From NCBI GenBank assembly GCA_021613375.1, contig CM038708.1, forward strand, positions 33,296,059 to 33,360,058: a stretch of 64,000 nt of DNA, in the 5' to 3' direction. Both the position numbers and the translations under genes were made by a program. Source of the DNA: Megaleporinus macrocephalus. Its lineage: Eukaryota; Chordata; Actinopteri; Characiformes; Anostomidae. The notes under the pieces are model-generated. The model saw nothing but the letters and a program-made list of their open reading frames with translations. It was not told the DNA's origin and made no database searches. Of the stretch, positions 1 to 14,300 are shown piece after piece. How positions within the stretch are numbered: the first letter of the stretch is position 1; the number at the start of each line of letters is the position of its first letter.

Positions 1-402
1 ATATGTCGTGGAGAATCTGGGTTTTATATGCAAGTCAGCAAGGTGTGAAATACAGAGTGTCCTCAGGGGTCCAGGGGGGAGGTGTAAGATCTCGGGTAAT
101 GTGTGAAGGAGGGCTTTACCAGACAAGAACTGAGCGTTTCCATCGCAATTGTTAAACCAAACATTTAATTGCCATTGAAGCATCTGTGCTGCTTTGGTGA
201 GTGAGCGTGTGTGTGTAGCCAGCCAACACTGAATTAGTGAGCCAACATGAGACCCCTCGAATCCCGGGGGTATTTTGCACATTTTCATTAAAAGAAGAGA
301 AGTAGGGTTTTCTTCCTTCGCTGGTGCTGTGGACCAGATCCAGACATTGTGAATTTGTCAAAACTTAAGGTCTGAATGAAACTGTGATTATTCACTCCGC
401 AG

Positions 403-615
403 ATGGAGCAGCTAGAAGCCAAGCTTGAGTCAGAGCTTCAGACCTCAGCCAAAGTGGTAGCCTGCCGCTTCCCCTTCCCCACATGGACTCCTGACCACGT
501 GGCTGGAGAGGGAATTGACACTGTGTGGGTTTATGATGCCAAGACATTCAAATCTCAAGTGACAACAGCAACACTGCTAAAAAGCAGTGAAGACAGCAGG
601 ACTGCTCCTCAGTAA
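403..615 (+). CDS. atpsckmt: ATPSCKMT (FAM173B) last coding exon, partial gene
   Basis: This is the C-terminal 70 codons of ATP synthase c-subunit lysine N-methyltransferase, a mitochondrial enzyme that trimethylates a lysine of the ATP synthase c subunit. The exon follows a CTCCGCAG acceptor ending at 402 and is read in phase 0. It ends at TAA 613-615. I recognise the block CRFPFPTWTPDHVAGEGIDT, followed by VWVYD, as the conserved tail of FAM173B. The methyltransferase (SAM-binding) part lies upstream of the window. The position directly 5' of marchf6 matches the vertebrate gene order. The first ATG of the exon is internal to the protein, not a start. The last ~20 residues after VWVYDAKTF are not conserved with what I know of mammalian copies. 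Confidence 0.88.
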   Translation: MEQLEAKLESELQTSAKVVACRFPFPTWTPDHVAGEGIDTVWVYDAKTFKSQVTTATLLKSSEDSRTAPQ

Positions 616-730
616 TGAACTTGGTTCCAGATTAAAGTCAGTGGAAATGTTCTGTAATGTAACAACTGGTGCGATTTGAAAAGCGTGTATTGATTATTAT
701 TTTCATTAAATAAAATTAGCAATTCAAATG
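616..730 (+). terminator. atpsckmt: 3' UTR and polyadenylation signal of ATPSCKMT
   Basis: A short 3' UTR follows the stop. Overlapping ATTAAA (705-710) and AATAAA (709-714) hexamers are followed by a GT-rich stretch (about 728-750), which is the usual arrangement of a vertebrate cleavage and polyadenylation site. Confidence 0.7.
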
Positions 731-1409
731 TGTGTGTATCTAACTTGTCTTTGTTTTTTTCCTGTACACTCAAACCCAATGATACTGGCTGAGTAGCTGC
801 TGTGGTGCCGAGGTGATCGTTTAATCATCCTTTATCTACTTTATAGAGATGGGGCTGCATCATGCCAACACATAAAAATGTGTGCAGTTATCATAAAACT
901 TAACAAACTATGATATGTAGCTACTGTTGCTAGTAATATTGAGGTGGCCAAATCAAAAACAACTCCCTGCAGTCTACGTAGCCTGTAAAATAGCTCGGCC
1001 CCAAGAGTGACATATGCAATAAGGAGCTGAAATGCATGGGTCTTCTGTGCCCCTATTCAGGATAAGGGAACCATAATTACATAAATTATAAGGACCCATT
1101 TGCTTCCCACTACACTGATCGTGAAACCATGGTCAGTGACTGTTTAATGGAATGGAATAGTGAATAGACTATAAAATATGCTTTTATTTCCAAACAGAAC
1201 AACACATGTTCAGTAGTTCTGTCTTTTGGGATAGTTCCCTTCACAGATCATGAACTAATTGCTCATTGGCCAAACTGTACCAATATTGGAATAGTTCATT
1301 ACATAAGCCAGGAAATGAGAGCGTCTCTGCCCAAATTTGGCCTACATAGATCATGAGATACTGGCTTCTATGATCAAATGATTTATGTATATTTATGTAT
1401 TTATGTATA
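731..1409. other. Intergenic spacer between atpsckmt and the 72-bp array
   Basis: No gene is visible. From about 1100 to 1400 the sequence has scattered words resembling the satellite that follows (for example GGAATAGT near 1290 and ATCATGA near 1248 and 1349), so it may be a decayed edge of the array. The same words recur just right of the array at 4860-4925. Confidence 0.4.
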
Positions 1410-4400
1410 TATCCAAATCATACATTAATATATGATCTATTGGAATAGTGTACTAGATAAATATGGTAGTATTTATTTAGATATCCAAATCATACATTAA
1501 TATATGATCTATTGGAATAGTGTACTAGATAAATATGGTAGTATTTATTTAGATATCCAAATCATACATTAATATATGATCTACTGGAATAGTGTACTAG
1601 ATAAATATGGTAGTATTTATTTAGATATCCAAATCATACATTAATATATGATCTACTGGAATAGTGTACTAGATAAATATGGTAGTATTTATTTAGATAT
1701 CCAAATCATACATTAATATATGATCTACTGGAATAGTGTACTAGATAAATATGGTAGTATTTATTTAGATATCCAAATCATACATTAATATATGATCTAC
1801 TGGAATAGTGTACTAGATAAACTGGTCATATTTATTTAGATATCCAAATCATACATTAATATATGATCTACTGGAATAGTGTACTAGATAAATATGGTTG
1901 TATTTATTTAGATATCCAAATCATACATTAATATATGATCTACTGGAATAGTGTACTAGATAAATATGGTAGTATTTATTTAGATATCCAAATCATACAT
2001 TAATATATGATCTACTGGAATAGTGTACTAGATAAATATGGTTGTATTTATTTAGATATCCAAATCATACATTAATATATGATCTACTGGAATAGTGTAC
2101 TAGATAAATATGGTTGTATTTATTTAGATATCCAAATCATGCATTAATATATGATCTATTGGAATAGTGTACTAGATAAATATGGTAGTATTTATTTAGA
2201 TATCCAAATCATACATTAGTATATGATATATTGGAATAGTGTACTAGATAAACTGGTCATATTTATTTAAAATATCTAAATCATACACTAATATATGATA
2301 TATTGGAATAGTGTACTAGATAAACATTGGTTGTATTTATTTAGATATCCAAATCATACATTAATATATGATCTACTGGAATAGTGTACTAGATAAACTG
2401 GTCATATTTATTTAGATATCCAAATCATACATTAATATATGATCTACTGGAATAGTGTACTAGATAAATATGGTTGTATTTATTTAGATATCCAAATCAT
2501 ACATTAATATATGATCTACTGGAATAGTGTACTAGATAAATATGGTAGTATTTATTTAGATATCCAAATCATACATTAATATATGATCTACTGGAATAGT
2601 GTACTAGATAAATATGGTTGTATTTATTTAGATATCCAAATCATACATTAATATATGATCTACTGGAATAGTGTACTAGATAAATATGGTTGTATTTATT
2701 TAGATATCCAAATCAAGCATTAATATATGATCTATTGGAATAGTGTACTAGATAAATATGGTAGTATTTATTTAGATATCCAAATCATACATTAATATAT
2801 GATATATTGGAATAGTGTACTAGATAAACTGGTCATATTTATTTAGATATCTAAATCATACACTAATATATGATCTATTGGAATAGTGTACTAGATAAAT
2901 ATGGTAGTATTTATTTAGATATCCAAATCATACATTAATATATGATCTATTGGAATAGTGTACTAGATAAATATGGTAGTATTTATTTAGATATCCAAAT
3001 CATACATTAATATATGATCTATTGGAATAGTGTACTAGATAAACTGGTCATATTTATTTAGATATCTAAATCATACACTAATATATGATCTATTGGAATA
3101 GTGTACTAGATAAATATGGTAGTATTTATTTAGATATCCAAATCATACATTAATATATGATCTATTGGAATAGTGTACTAGATAAATATGGTAGTATTTA
3201 TTTAGATATCCAAATCATACATTAATATATGATCTATTGGAATAGTGTACTAGATAAACTGGTCATATTTATTTAGATATCTAAATCATACACTAATATA
3301 TGATCTACTGGAATAGTGTACTAGATAAATATGGTAGTATTTATTTAGATATCCAAATCATACATTAATATATGATCTATTGGAATAGTGTACTAGATAA
3401 ATATGGTAGTATTTATTTAGATATACAAATCATACATTAATATATGATCTATTGGAATAGTGTACTAGATAAACTGGTCATATTTATTTAGATATCTAAA
3501 TCATACACTAATATATGATCTACTGGAATAGTGTACTAGATAAATATGGTAGTATTTATTTAGATATCCAAATCATACATTAATATATGATCTATTGGAA
3601 TAGTGTACTAGATAAACTGGTCATATTTATTTAGATATCTAAATCATACACTAATATATGATCTACTGGAATAGTGTACTAGATAAATATGGTTGTATTT
3701 ATTTAGATATTCAAATCATACACTAATATATGATCTACTGGAATAGTGTACTAGATAAATATGGTTGTATTTATTTAGATAGCCAAATCATACATTAATA
3801 TATGATCTATTGGAATAGTGTACTAGATAAACTGGTCATATTTATTTAGATATCCAAATCATACACTAATATATGATCTATTGGAATAGTGTACTAGATA
3901 AATATGGTTGTATTTATTTAGATATCTAAATCATACACTAATATATGATCTATTGGAATAGTGTACTAGATAAATATGGTTGTATTTATTTAGATATCCA
4001 AATCATACATTAATATATGATCTATTGGAATAGTGTACTAGATAAATATGGTTGTATTTATTTAGATATCCAAATCATACATTAATATATGATCTATTGG
4101 AATAGTGTACTAGATAAATATGGTTGTATTTATTTAGATATCTAAATCATACACTAATATATGATCTATTGGAATAGTGTACTAGATAAATATGGTTGTA
4201 TTTATTTAGATATCCAAATCATACATTAATATATGATCTACTGGAATAGTGTACTAGATAAATATGGTTGTATTTATTTAGATATCTAAATCATACACTA
4301 ATATATGATCTATTGGAATAGTGTACTAGATAAACTGGTCATATTTATTAAGATATCTAAATCATACATTAATATATGATCTATTGGAATAGTGTACTAG

Positions 4401-4865
4401 ATAAATATGGTAGTGTTTATTTAGATATCTAAATCATACACTAATATATGATCTATTGGAATAGTGTACTAGATAAATATGGTTGTATTTATGTATATAC
4501 CCAAATCATACATTAATATATGATCTACTGGAATAGTGTACTAGATAAACTGGTCATATTTATTTAGATATCTAAATCATACACTAATATATGATCTATT
4601 GGAATAGTGTACTAGATAAACTGGTCATATTTATTTAGATATCTAAATCATACACTAATATATGATCTATTGGAATAGTGTACTAGATAAATATGGTTGT
4701 ATTTATTTAGATATCTAAATCATACACTAATATATGATCTATTGGAATAGTGTACTAGATAAATATGGTTGTATTTATATCTAAATCATACACTAATATA
4801 TGATCTATTGGAATAGTGTACTAGATAAATATGGTTGTATTTATATCTAAATCATACACTAATCG
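1410..4865. repeat. 72-bp satellite/minisatellite array, about 48 copies
   Basis: The AT-rich unit of 72 bp begins TATCCAAATCATACATTAAT and continues through GATCTATTGGAATAGTGTAC. Successive units start at 1410 and 1482. Two main versions alternate: one with AAATATGGTAGT or GGTTGT, and a 71-bp one with AAACTGGTCAT. Between about 2830 and 3480 the CTGGTCAT version recurs every 215 bp (2831, 3046, 3261, 3476), which is a three-unit higher-order repeat. The array fills most of the space between ATPSCKMT and the marchf6 promoter and has no coding content. Confidence 0.95.
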
Positions 4866-4949
4866 TGCACATACTCCGGTAAATGAGCCACTGGAATAGT
4901 TTACTACACAGATCGTGTAATATTAGTTTGTATATTGTGTGTTAAGCTC

Positions 4950-5362
4950 AAACGGTGCACTGAAGAGATTTGAGGATGCACCTGTGTTTAGGCTGGACTC
5001 AGTGGAGTAGAGCAGCTCAGACAGACTGTCGTAGCTCCTGTTCGTGAGTCGTACCTGCCGTAAAGCGCGTTGAGCTGAGCTGGGCTGAGCGGAGCTGTGG
5101 AGGCGGAGAGATGGGAGCTGTAGTACACTGACATCTTAGCGAGCGCAGAATTAGTGGGCGTCCAAGGTGGGGGTAGCTAACACAAAAACAAACCCACACA
5201 GGGGGTGATGTGGAGTTGGTGGCTGCAGCTCTTTGGCGATGTTTCCTTTCTTTAAACGTGACACAGCCCGTTATTTGTTTTAATTTCTCGAAGCCCTCCG
5301 AGCTGCCGGACGGTGTTATGAGCGGACTGTAAAGAGGACAGTGCGTCACTGCTAGCTACAAG
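4950..5362 (+). promoter_or_regulatory. marchf6: marchf6 promoter and 5' UTR, CpG-rich
   Basis: After the AT-rich array the base composition changes abruptly. From about 5030 to 5480 the sequence is rich in CG dinucleotides and GAGCTG words, and it brackets the start codon at 5363. No TATA box is obvious, which fits a CpG-island promoter of a widely expressed gene. The exact transcription start cannot be read from the sequence. Confidence 0.55.
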
Positions 5363-8300
5363 ATGGACACTGGAGAAGAAGGTAAGCCCCGAAACGCATA
5401 ACAGGCTTAGGCACATGTCTAAAATTAGACCTTTGCGTGGCGTTGGCTCTTAAACGCGCGTTATTTGATCGCATTTTGATGGAAGTGGACGAGACGGAAC
5501 ATCAGCTGTTTGGGCCTGAGTGCTGTTAGAGAGCGAGCTAAGCGGCTAGCTAACATAGCCAGCTAGCTTGCAAGTTGCAATGTGGCCCTGCAGTATTAAC
5601 ATGGCTAACATTGGCTCTTAGGCTAAATAGGCAATATTAGCAGGCTCGTCTTCTCGTACACAATATTATCCAAGAACAGCTCGTTAATGTGCCTGTATGT
5701 TTGTAGCTGGCGTTTAGTTAAGTTACGTTAACACTAATGGGCGCTTTAGCTTGTAGCTGTTAGCCTCGTCAGCGACAGTTGGTGAAGAGCTCCAGTTTTC
5801 TGGATGTTTCTCACAAAGTACGTGAACCGGCAGGTTTTTTTCGTCTAGTACAGGGTTTTACTCATTTAACTGCTATACTGTGGGTTGTGTCAGATCCACT
5901 AACATCTTAAATCTCCAGCTAAAGCAGAAAAAAAACATTAGGTGCCTGTATAGACAGGATTGTCCAGTGTAAGTTATAGTGACATTAATTACAGAGTGTT
6001 AACACTGTGTCTTTACCTGCAAGTGGACAGTGGTCAGATTAAAAGGATAAACTCTGTATTAGGCCTATTGTACCCATATATACTTTTTAAACATACAGCT
6101 AGTCGTGTTGTGTTCATCATTATTTTTTCAAATGAACGAATATATGTTGAATATTTAGTGTCAGCTTCAGATCTGGCTACAGATCTAGCCTCAGATCTCA
6201 GATACTCTCAAAATCAAGTCATCTTCTTATTGTTATGTTTATATTGTTTATTAACTAATTGAATTCTCTGCAGCTGATATATGTAGAGTGTGTCGGTCTG
6301 AGGGGACTCTAGACAAACCGCTCTACCACCCCTGTGTCTGCACTGGAAGTATTAAATTCATCCATCAGGAATGGTAAGTGCCCTTATTCCTGCACACCTG
6401 TAGAGTCAAGTGCTTTGTATCCTGTGTTCCAGTTCTGCTTGTAAGTCAGCAAAACTGGCCTATAAATTGCCTGTTTTCAAGCCACAGGTGGTCTAGTCTT
6501 AAAACAGCAATATGTAAGATTTATAGTTTAAAACATGCCAAAATAAACAAAAAATATAAACAAGAATGTGAATAAATGATGTCTGTGTATTGTATTGCAA
6601 AGGTATCTGCTGTAGTGAGCACGCTAACCAGCCAGCCCTGGTCTTGTAATGCCACTTTGTAATACCTGAAGCGGTGATAGTGAGTCACTGTAGCGTCAAG
6701 TCAAATCAGTCCAACACGAGAGGATGAAGAAGTAACAGTGCTTCCGTGATGTGTTATAATCTCCTATCAATCTTCCTCAAGGTTCTGCTTCTGTTTAGAT
6801 CATTGAAGGACGGGCAGCCCTTGAAAGATAGAATAAAAGCTATGATGACTAAAGCTCTTGGCAAGCGACCATTATCATCAAATCACATTATCACCATATT
6901 GCATTGCTTTTTCTGGCTAGAGACGCACTAGAGGAGTAAAAGAATGTAGTTTGATGTTAAACCTGCAAGATTTCTTTGTGGTTTGGAGTATGAATCCGAC
7001 AGGTTGCTTCATCTTACAAGTTAGTCTGTCAATCTAGTATTAATTAGTCCTGGACTTAATTGCAGTGCCACTGATAAACTGGAAATGCTTTTTAGTCTAA
7101 CAGAGGTGTAAAATGGGCCAGAGAAACTGGAGTATAATGTTATGTTATACATTATAGTCCACACTGTAGACTTGAAACAATAACGTGAAAGTCTTTTTTG
7201 GTTGTTGTTGTAGTTTGATCTAAAGATTAAAGTATAAGGATTAGGCAAGAGTGGACACATTCCTTGCCAGTGTGTGGTTTTGTGTTCAGTCCCCAGAAAT
7301 CAAATGATCATAAATACTGCCACAATTGGAGTGTAAATTAAAGGAGTTTGAGTTTTAAACAATGCCCACCTACATTTCTTTCAGGCAGTGTCTTTGGTTT
7401 CTGTCTAGCTGATAACAGAAAGTGTGCATAATGATTAACGGAGACTTGAGAATTGTCTATGGAAAAAGGATTTCAGATTAAAGCTTGGCAAAATCTATTG
7501 TTTGACATATTTTGGGAGACAAAAAGGGGGAAAAAAGACTCTGGCATGCTTAACAATCAGCAACAGCTGTTGGAATGCGAGAACAATGACACATTTTAAC
7601 AGGGTTATATTGAAGCTGCACTTGCAAACAAAAAACTCCCATCAAAAACATAAAGGCTTGATTGCAGCAGTTTAAAAAGGACTAGTATGAATCTGCACTC
7701 CAGTGTTTTTATGGACAGCTGATATACCTCCAAACATGATGAATGATTAAAATGGAAGGAATCAGATACATCAGGATTCAACAGATACGTCCTCAGCTGT
7801 GGAACACGGCAGTAGTGGTGTTACTATAGCTTAAGCAGGAGTAACAACTGGACTTTGACAGCAGTTACAGTACCACTAAAGATGGTCATGCTGTAATGGC
7901 TTTAAACATGGGTAGAGATGCTGTGAGCTTATTTAATATGTTTTTTCGGTTAACTTGAAGTTTTACCATGAAACCAGACTTTTACTGGGAATGCATCAGT
8001 AGTGGCAAGAAGAAATGGAGAAGACAACTAGATCCAATGAAGATAACTAACCAGATAGAACAAAAAGGAATAAACCATGATTGCACAAAAGATCTGCTGA
8101 AGCATTTAAAGGGCTAACCATAGGAATGGTTATCGATGGGTTGTAGATGTTGTCTTATGTCTTAGCCTGCATTCATGCCAACAGCTGTGTGATGCTGCAA
8201 AGCGACAGGAGGTTATTGTTTTTTTAATGAAAGCTGGCAATTTCCAGTGACAGGCAGAAGCGAAAGTGGGCGACACAAAGTAGGCGGATCCGGTGACGCA

Positions 8301-11300
8301 TTGAAGTTGAGCTAAATTGAACTTGGGAGTGAAGCGATGTGGAGATCACCAGTAGGAATTCAGCTTTGAGCAGGGTGGCACCCGCTTTATTTCCACCACC
8401 GTGAAATGGTTTGCTCCTTTTATGGATCCCAGATAATTGTTTCTACTAGAGACAGAGAAGGAACACGTTGTTGCAAACATTAAACTCAGATTTTTGTCCT
8501 ACTGACTGCACAGACAGTGATGCACTACACAAGGAGGACATTTATAGACAAGCTATTTCTCTCCAGGATTTTTATTTTTAGCAGGAACACATCTGATTTT
8601 TTATATATATATATACCAGCTATATACTACGTAGATACTAGCTGGTAAACTACGCTGTACTGCAGTAGCATTTGCTTGGCATCAGTGAAACCATGTCAAC
8701 CAAAGGTCAGCTTGAGTTTAGAAACACCGACAGGCCATGATCACAGGACGCAGGGTTAGATGTAATGCTGACTTACAGAAAACATCTACTTCCATAATGT
8801 ACTTAATTTTTTTTTTATCTGGGGCAAAACACATTATCGACTTTACTCTCCTAAGGCTTAACGAAATAATAATTAGCAGTCAGGAAAACAGCCCACTCCT
8901 TCTCTCTGTTAGTAGCAGTTGGTTTATTCAGTAGAACTAAATGAAGGTCGGGAGTAGTTTGTCTGAGAGTCGGACTCAGTATGGGCAGAAATGTGAAGTG
9001 AAATGAAGAACAGTTTACAAGCTTTGATGAGCGACAATATGCTCGCACTCAGCACTTACTCACGAAGACTCCGGCAGTAGATGTGCAAATGAAGACATCA
9101 ATTAGCATGTGAGGTGTTTTACTGCTGTTGAGTATCATCATTCATTTTGAGTGCCCTGAAGAAACTCTCTGAGCCAGTCTCACATAACTTTTTTATGATG
9201 ACGAATTGAGTACCAGCTTCTTATGGTCTAGCTTTCTCACTGCTCTAGCTTTAGCTTCATTCAGTGTGAAAATGATCAGCATTGTTGGGTCATCTGTATC
9301 CAGCCGTTTCACCAAATTTTGTTTTCTAGAGTTCTGCAGACCTACAGAAGCTTTTAGTGCCATCTTTTAACCTTTCTGTTGAAAAGAAGGCATTGTTGAC
9401 AGGCCATTGTGTGTTTGTGTGTGTATGTGTTTTGTCTGCCTTTGGCCGTTATTTACTGTGCTCGTTTCTTCAATTCATGACTTATTTTTCATGCCTCAAT
9501 TGAAGCAAGCCATAAAATGTTCTTTCGGTGCACACTGGCCTCGCCTGCAGTAATAGCGAACAACCCAGGAATGCAGGTTGAATTGGGGAATAGAGGCAGG
9601 AAGCTTATGTGCTTTGTCCCATATGTTCATTCGGTCTCACTCTGTCTCTGTTCTTGCTCCCCTTTTCCTGTGTGTTCACAGTTTGGTGCAGTGGCTGAAA
9701 CACAGCAGAAAAGAATACTGCGAATTATGCAAGCACAGATTTGCTTTCACGCCAAGTAAGTAAATCACTCTTCACGGGAGGGAGCCTTTAGACGGGGCTC
9801 GGTGCAGTTACAGGAGCATTATGTTGGCCTTTCAGTGCCGTGTTCAGTGTCTCAGTGGGTAGGCTATAGAGTTCTGCAGGGCCATGTGACCTAAAACCAC
9901 GCTAGTAATAGTAGTTGTTGTTGGTCTGTTCAGAGGTTGAATGGGGTTTAATGACACTTGAGGTCATGTGACTCTTTTGGGCTAATGACCCCTTTTCTGT
10001 GGTCTGTGGGGCACGTTGACTTAGTGACTGTCATTATATGACTTGTGTGTGAAGCTTTTTATGCTCGTCTCTCTCTGTCGTACATATCCATTTATGTGTT
10101 ATATACAGTTTACAGCTTGCACACTGTTTGGAGCTTAGCACATGACTGGGGTCAAGTCTTACAGACCACAGTGATAATGTATCTGGGGGTTTTACACATA
10201 CAGTTAAGACGACTAATAGATTAGAATCTATTATAAAATCTTCCCCATCTACATATATTTATGGACAGTATATATAATAATGTCTTTGCTGCCCATGTAG
10301 TGTGGAAACCTGCCTTACAGGCACTTCTGTGCGAAAGTTTATGCACTGTACTTCTAATATGTTGACCTCAGATTATTGGCTATAGGTTGACAAGATTTTG
10401 TATTCAACATACTGAAAATACTCTTAGGCTTAAAATAAAAACCATGTTGGTGCTCTTACTTTCATGGTATAAAATAGATAGATATTTTTTTAATAATCTG
10501 CTATAATTACAAACACCAATTCCCAAAGGTTGGGACTGAGGGGAAAATAAAAATAAAATAGGTATTGTTTTGTAAAATGTCTTTTACAGGGCTTCAATTG
10601 AAAACAGCCCAAAGAAGAGATTTAATGTTTTACATTTTTACCCTTACACTTTTTTGTGAATATAATCTAATTCCAAATTTGATGCCAGCATCACATTCTA
10701 GAAAAGTTGGGACAGGTGTAGTGAAAGTCTGTGATATTTGTGGAATCAGTAAACAGGTGATGCTGTCATGATTGGGTATAAAAGGATCATGAACGGCTCA
10801 ATCGCCACAAAACTGTGTGTACAAATAGTCCACCAGTTTAAGAACAAAGAACAAACCGCATTACACGATTGTGAGAAGTTTAGAGATTGAACCATCTATC
10901 GTCCATAATACTATTTAAAGATTGAGAGATTCCAGAGTCTCTGTGCATAAAGCAGAACTAAAACAACATTATAAGGTGCTTCAACATCTTTCTCTAATTA
11001 ATTTAAACACACTTAAACACTTTCAGAAAGTCTTTGCCGCTGCATCTTCAAATGCAAGTTACTAGTATTCTTAATACTCCGCTACTAAAATTGAACAACA
11101 TTCAGAAACACATCTGATCAGGGCAACATATGCTGCTATTTAAATATCTTTTAAGGCAGATATAAATATCTGTATAAAACTGGCTTGCTTGCAGCCCAGA
11201 CCTAAAATGTGTGTCTCATTATGGCCCAGTATATGATGATGGAGACCCCAGGCTGTTGAGTAGCTTTTTTTTTTTTTTAAATTACAATAATGTTTTCATT

Positions 11301-14300
11301 CCCAAATATTTACTGAAGTGAAGGTGATGTAGCACAGCATGGCCCTGTCCCAACATTTTTGAAACTTGTTAAAGGCAAATTTAAAATAATCAAATTTAAA
11401 GCAATCTTATTTAGTCTTTGTACTGTTTTCAGTTAAACGCAGAAAAAACAGTGTTGGATCACTCCTGTTTATTGTTATTTACATTTCCTGCTGGTTTGAT
11501 ATTAGGCAGGCTTGAAACATGGCTCTAATAAAGCCTTCATTGTTGTATTTACCTAAACTGGTTGTTGTGTTTTTCTCTGTTGTTGTCAGTCTATTCTCCA
11601 GACATGCCTTCGCGGCTGCCGGTACAGGACATTTTTGCAGGCCTAGTGACCAGTATAGGCACAGCCATACGATACTGGTTTCACTATACGCTGGTTGCCT
11701 TTGCTTGGCTGGGAGTCGTACCTTTAACAGCATGTAAGTGTTTTCAAAGGATGCGTAATGTGTGTAGTGACCATTTCACACACAGCTGATCACCTCCAGA
11801 GATTTATATTTCTATCTCTAGAGATCTGTATACTTTGTATATGAAGCTGGAACTGAGATGTTTTCTTTAGTGTATATAATTGACATGCTTGGCCGTTACT
11901 GTGTAACTGTGTATTCTTGTTCTTCACTGCAGGTCGCATCTATAAGTGTCTGTTTACTGGTTCTGTAAGCTCCCTCCTGACTCTGCCATTAGATATGCTC
12001 TCCACGTAAGTAACAGCAATGGACGTTTGTCAGATTTTATAACCCCAGATAGATGTTTTTTTTTTTTTTTTTTAATCTTTTTAGTATAAATGCATATATG
12101 TGTCATATGGTTTTAAAATGAAAGGATGTTGATGTGACTGACATGTTTCTGTGCACAGGGAGAACCTGCTGGCAGACTGTCTGCAGGGCTGCTTTGTGGT
12201 GACCTGCACTCTCTGCGCCTTCATCAGCCTAGTGTGGTTACGAGAGCAGATCGTCCACGGTGGAGCTCCGTTATGGCTGGAGCAGAACCAGCAACAGCCT
12301 GCCAATGCAGCAGGACAGGCCAATGAGGTAAAATGCGCGCACACACTCTTCACTCTTGAGACTTGGGCACAGTAATAGATATAGTAAAATGACTTAAAAT
12401 ATAAAGACAATTTGTCCATTCAGAATGTTCCAAGAAGCTTCTGACCGGCATCGTTGTCGGTGAAACTTTTTTGACGTTTGATAATCTTGAGAGACCAATT
12501 ATGTAGTGCACACCGTGACCTTCTTTGTTTATAGTGTTCTCTCTCTCTCTCGCTCTCTTTCTGCAGTAATTATCATTTTGATCTAAGCGCAGCACAACAA
12601 CCTGGTGTGCTCAGAGTCAGCTTGCAGTCTCTCGTTAGCCTCTGTATCTCTGGAGACATTCAGACAGCTCCCACTGTCTCTAAGTACATATGCATACCGA
12701 AGCCTGTTTAAAAGTGAAGCCTCCAACTTAATAAAAATAAAAAGTCCTGTATGAGTTATACTGTCTATGCATTGGGTTAGGCTGCAGGTGCGGGGAATGG
12801 AGGAGCAGAGAACCAGCCTGTCCCAGCCCCGGCCGAACCCCCCGCGGAGAATGCCGTTGCACCAGAAGTCCCTGATGTTCCTCCTGACCCAGCTGAAGAC
12901 CTAGAACTGGACAATGAGGAGGAGGAAGAAGCTGGGGGTGAGGACGCGGCTGACGCCAACAATGGTGCACAAGGTACGTTGATGTTTACCATAGCATGAC
13001 AGAAAACAAGGAAATAAAGCTAAAGATCTAAAACGTTTGACTGGTAGTGTATCTAAAACCTTTGACTGGTAGTGATACTAAAACGTTTGACTGGTAGTGA
13101 TCTAAAACGTTTGGCTGCTAGTGTATCTAAAGCGTTTGACTGGTAGTGTATCTAAAACGTTTGACTGGTAGTGTTACTAAAACGTTTGGCTGGTAGTGTA
13201 TCTAAAACCTTTGGCTGGTAGTGTATCTAACACGTTTGACTGGTAGTGTTACTAAAACGTTTGGCTGGTAGTGATACTAAAACGTTTGGCTGGTAGTGTA
13301 TCTAAAGCGTTTGACTGGTAGTGTATCTAAAACGTTTGACTGGTAGTGTATCTAAAACGTTTGACTGGTAGTGTATCTAAAACATTTGGCTGGTAGTGTA
13401 TCTAAAACGTTTGTCTGGTAGTGATCTAAAACGTTCGACTGGTAGTGTATCTAAAACGTTTGTCTGGTAGTGATCTAAAACGTTTGACTGGTAGTGATAC
13501 TAAAGCGTTTGACTGGTAGTGTATCTAAAACCTTTGACTGGTAGTGTATCTAAAACGTTTGTCTGGTAGTGTTACTAAAACGTTTGGCTGGTAGTGTTAC
13601 TAAAGCGTTTGACTGGTAGTGATACTAAAACGTTTGGCTGGTAGTGATTTAAAACGTTTGACTGGTAGTGATACTAAAACGTTTGACTGGTAGTGATACT
13701 AAAACGTTTGACTGGTAGTGATACTAAAACGTTTGGCTGGTAGTGATTTAAAACGTTTGACTGGTAGTGTTACTAAAACGTTTGGCTGGTAGTGTATCTA
13801 AAACGTTTGGCTGGTAGTGTATCTAAAACGTTTGGCTGGTAGTGATACTAAAACGTTTGACTGGTAGTGATACTAAAACGTTTGGCTGGTAGTGATACTA
13901 AAACGTTTGTCTGGTAGTGTTACTAAAACGTTTGGCTGGTAGTGTATCTAAAACGTTTGGCTGGTAGTGTATCTAAAATGTTTGGCTGGTAGTGATACTA
14001 AAACGTTTGGCTGGTAGTGTTACTAAAACGTTTGGCTGGTAGTGTTACTAAAACGTTTGGCTGGTAGTGATTTAAAACGTTTGACTGGTAGTGATACTAA
14101 AGCGTTTGACTGGTAGTGTTACTAAAACGTTTGGCTGGTAGTGTTACTAAAACGTTTGGCTGGTAGTGATTTAAAACGTTTGACTGGTAGTGTATCTAAA
14201 ACGTTTGACTGGTAGTGTATCTAAAACGTTTGACTGGTAGTGTATCTAAAACGTTTGACTGGTAGTGTTACTAAAGCGTTTGACTGGTAGTGTATCTAAA

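Noticed and set aside
5017..5349. 110-codon minus-strand frame
   Set aside because: It covers the CpG-rich promoter and 5' UTR of marchf6 and shows no family features.
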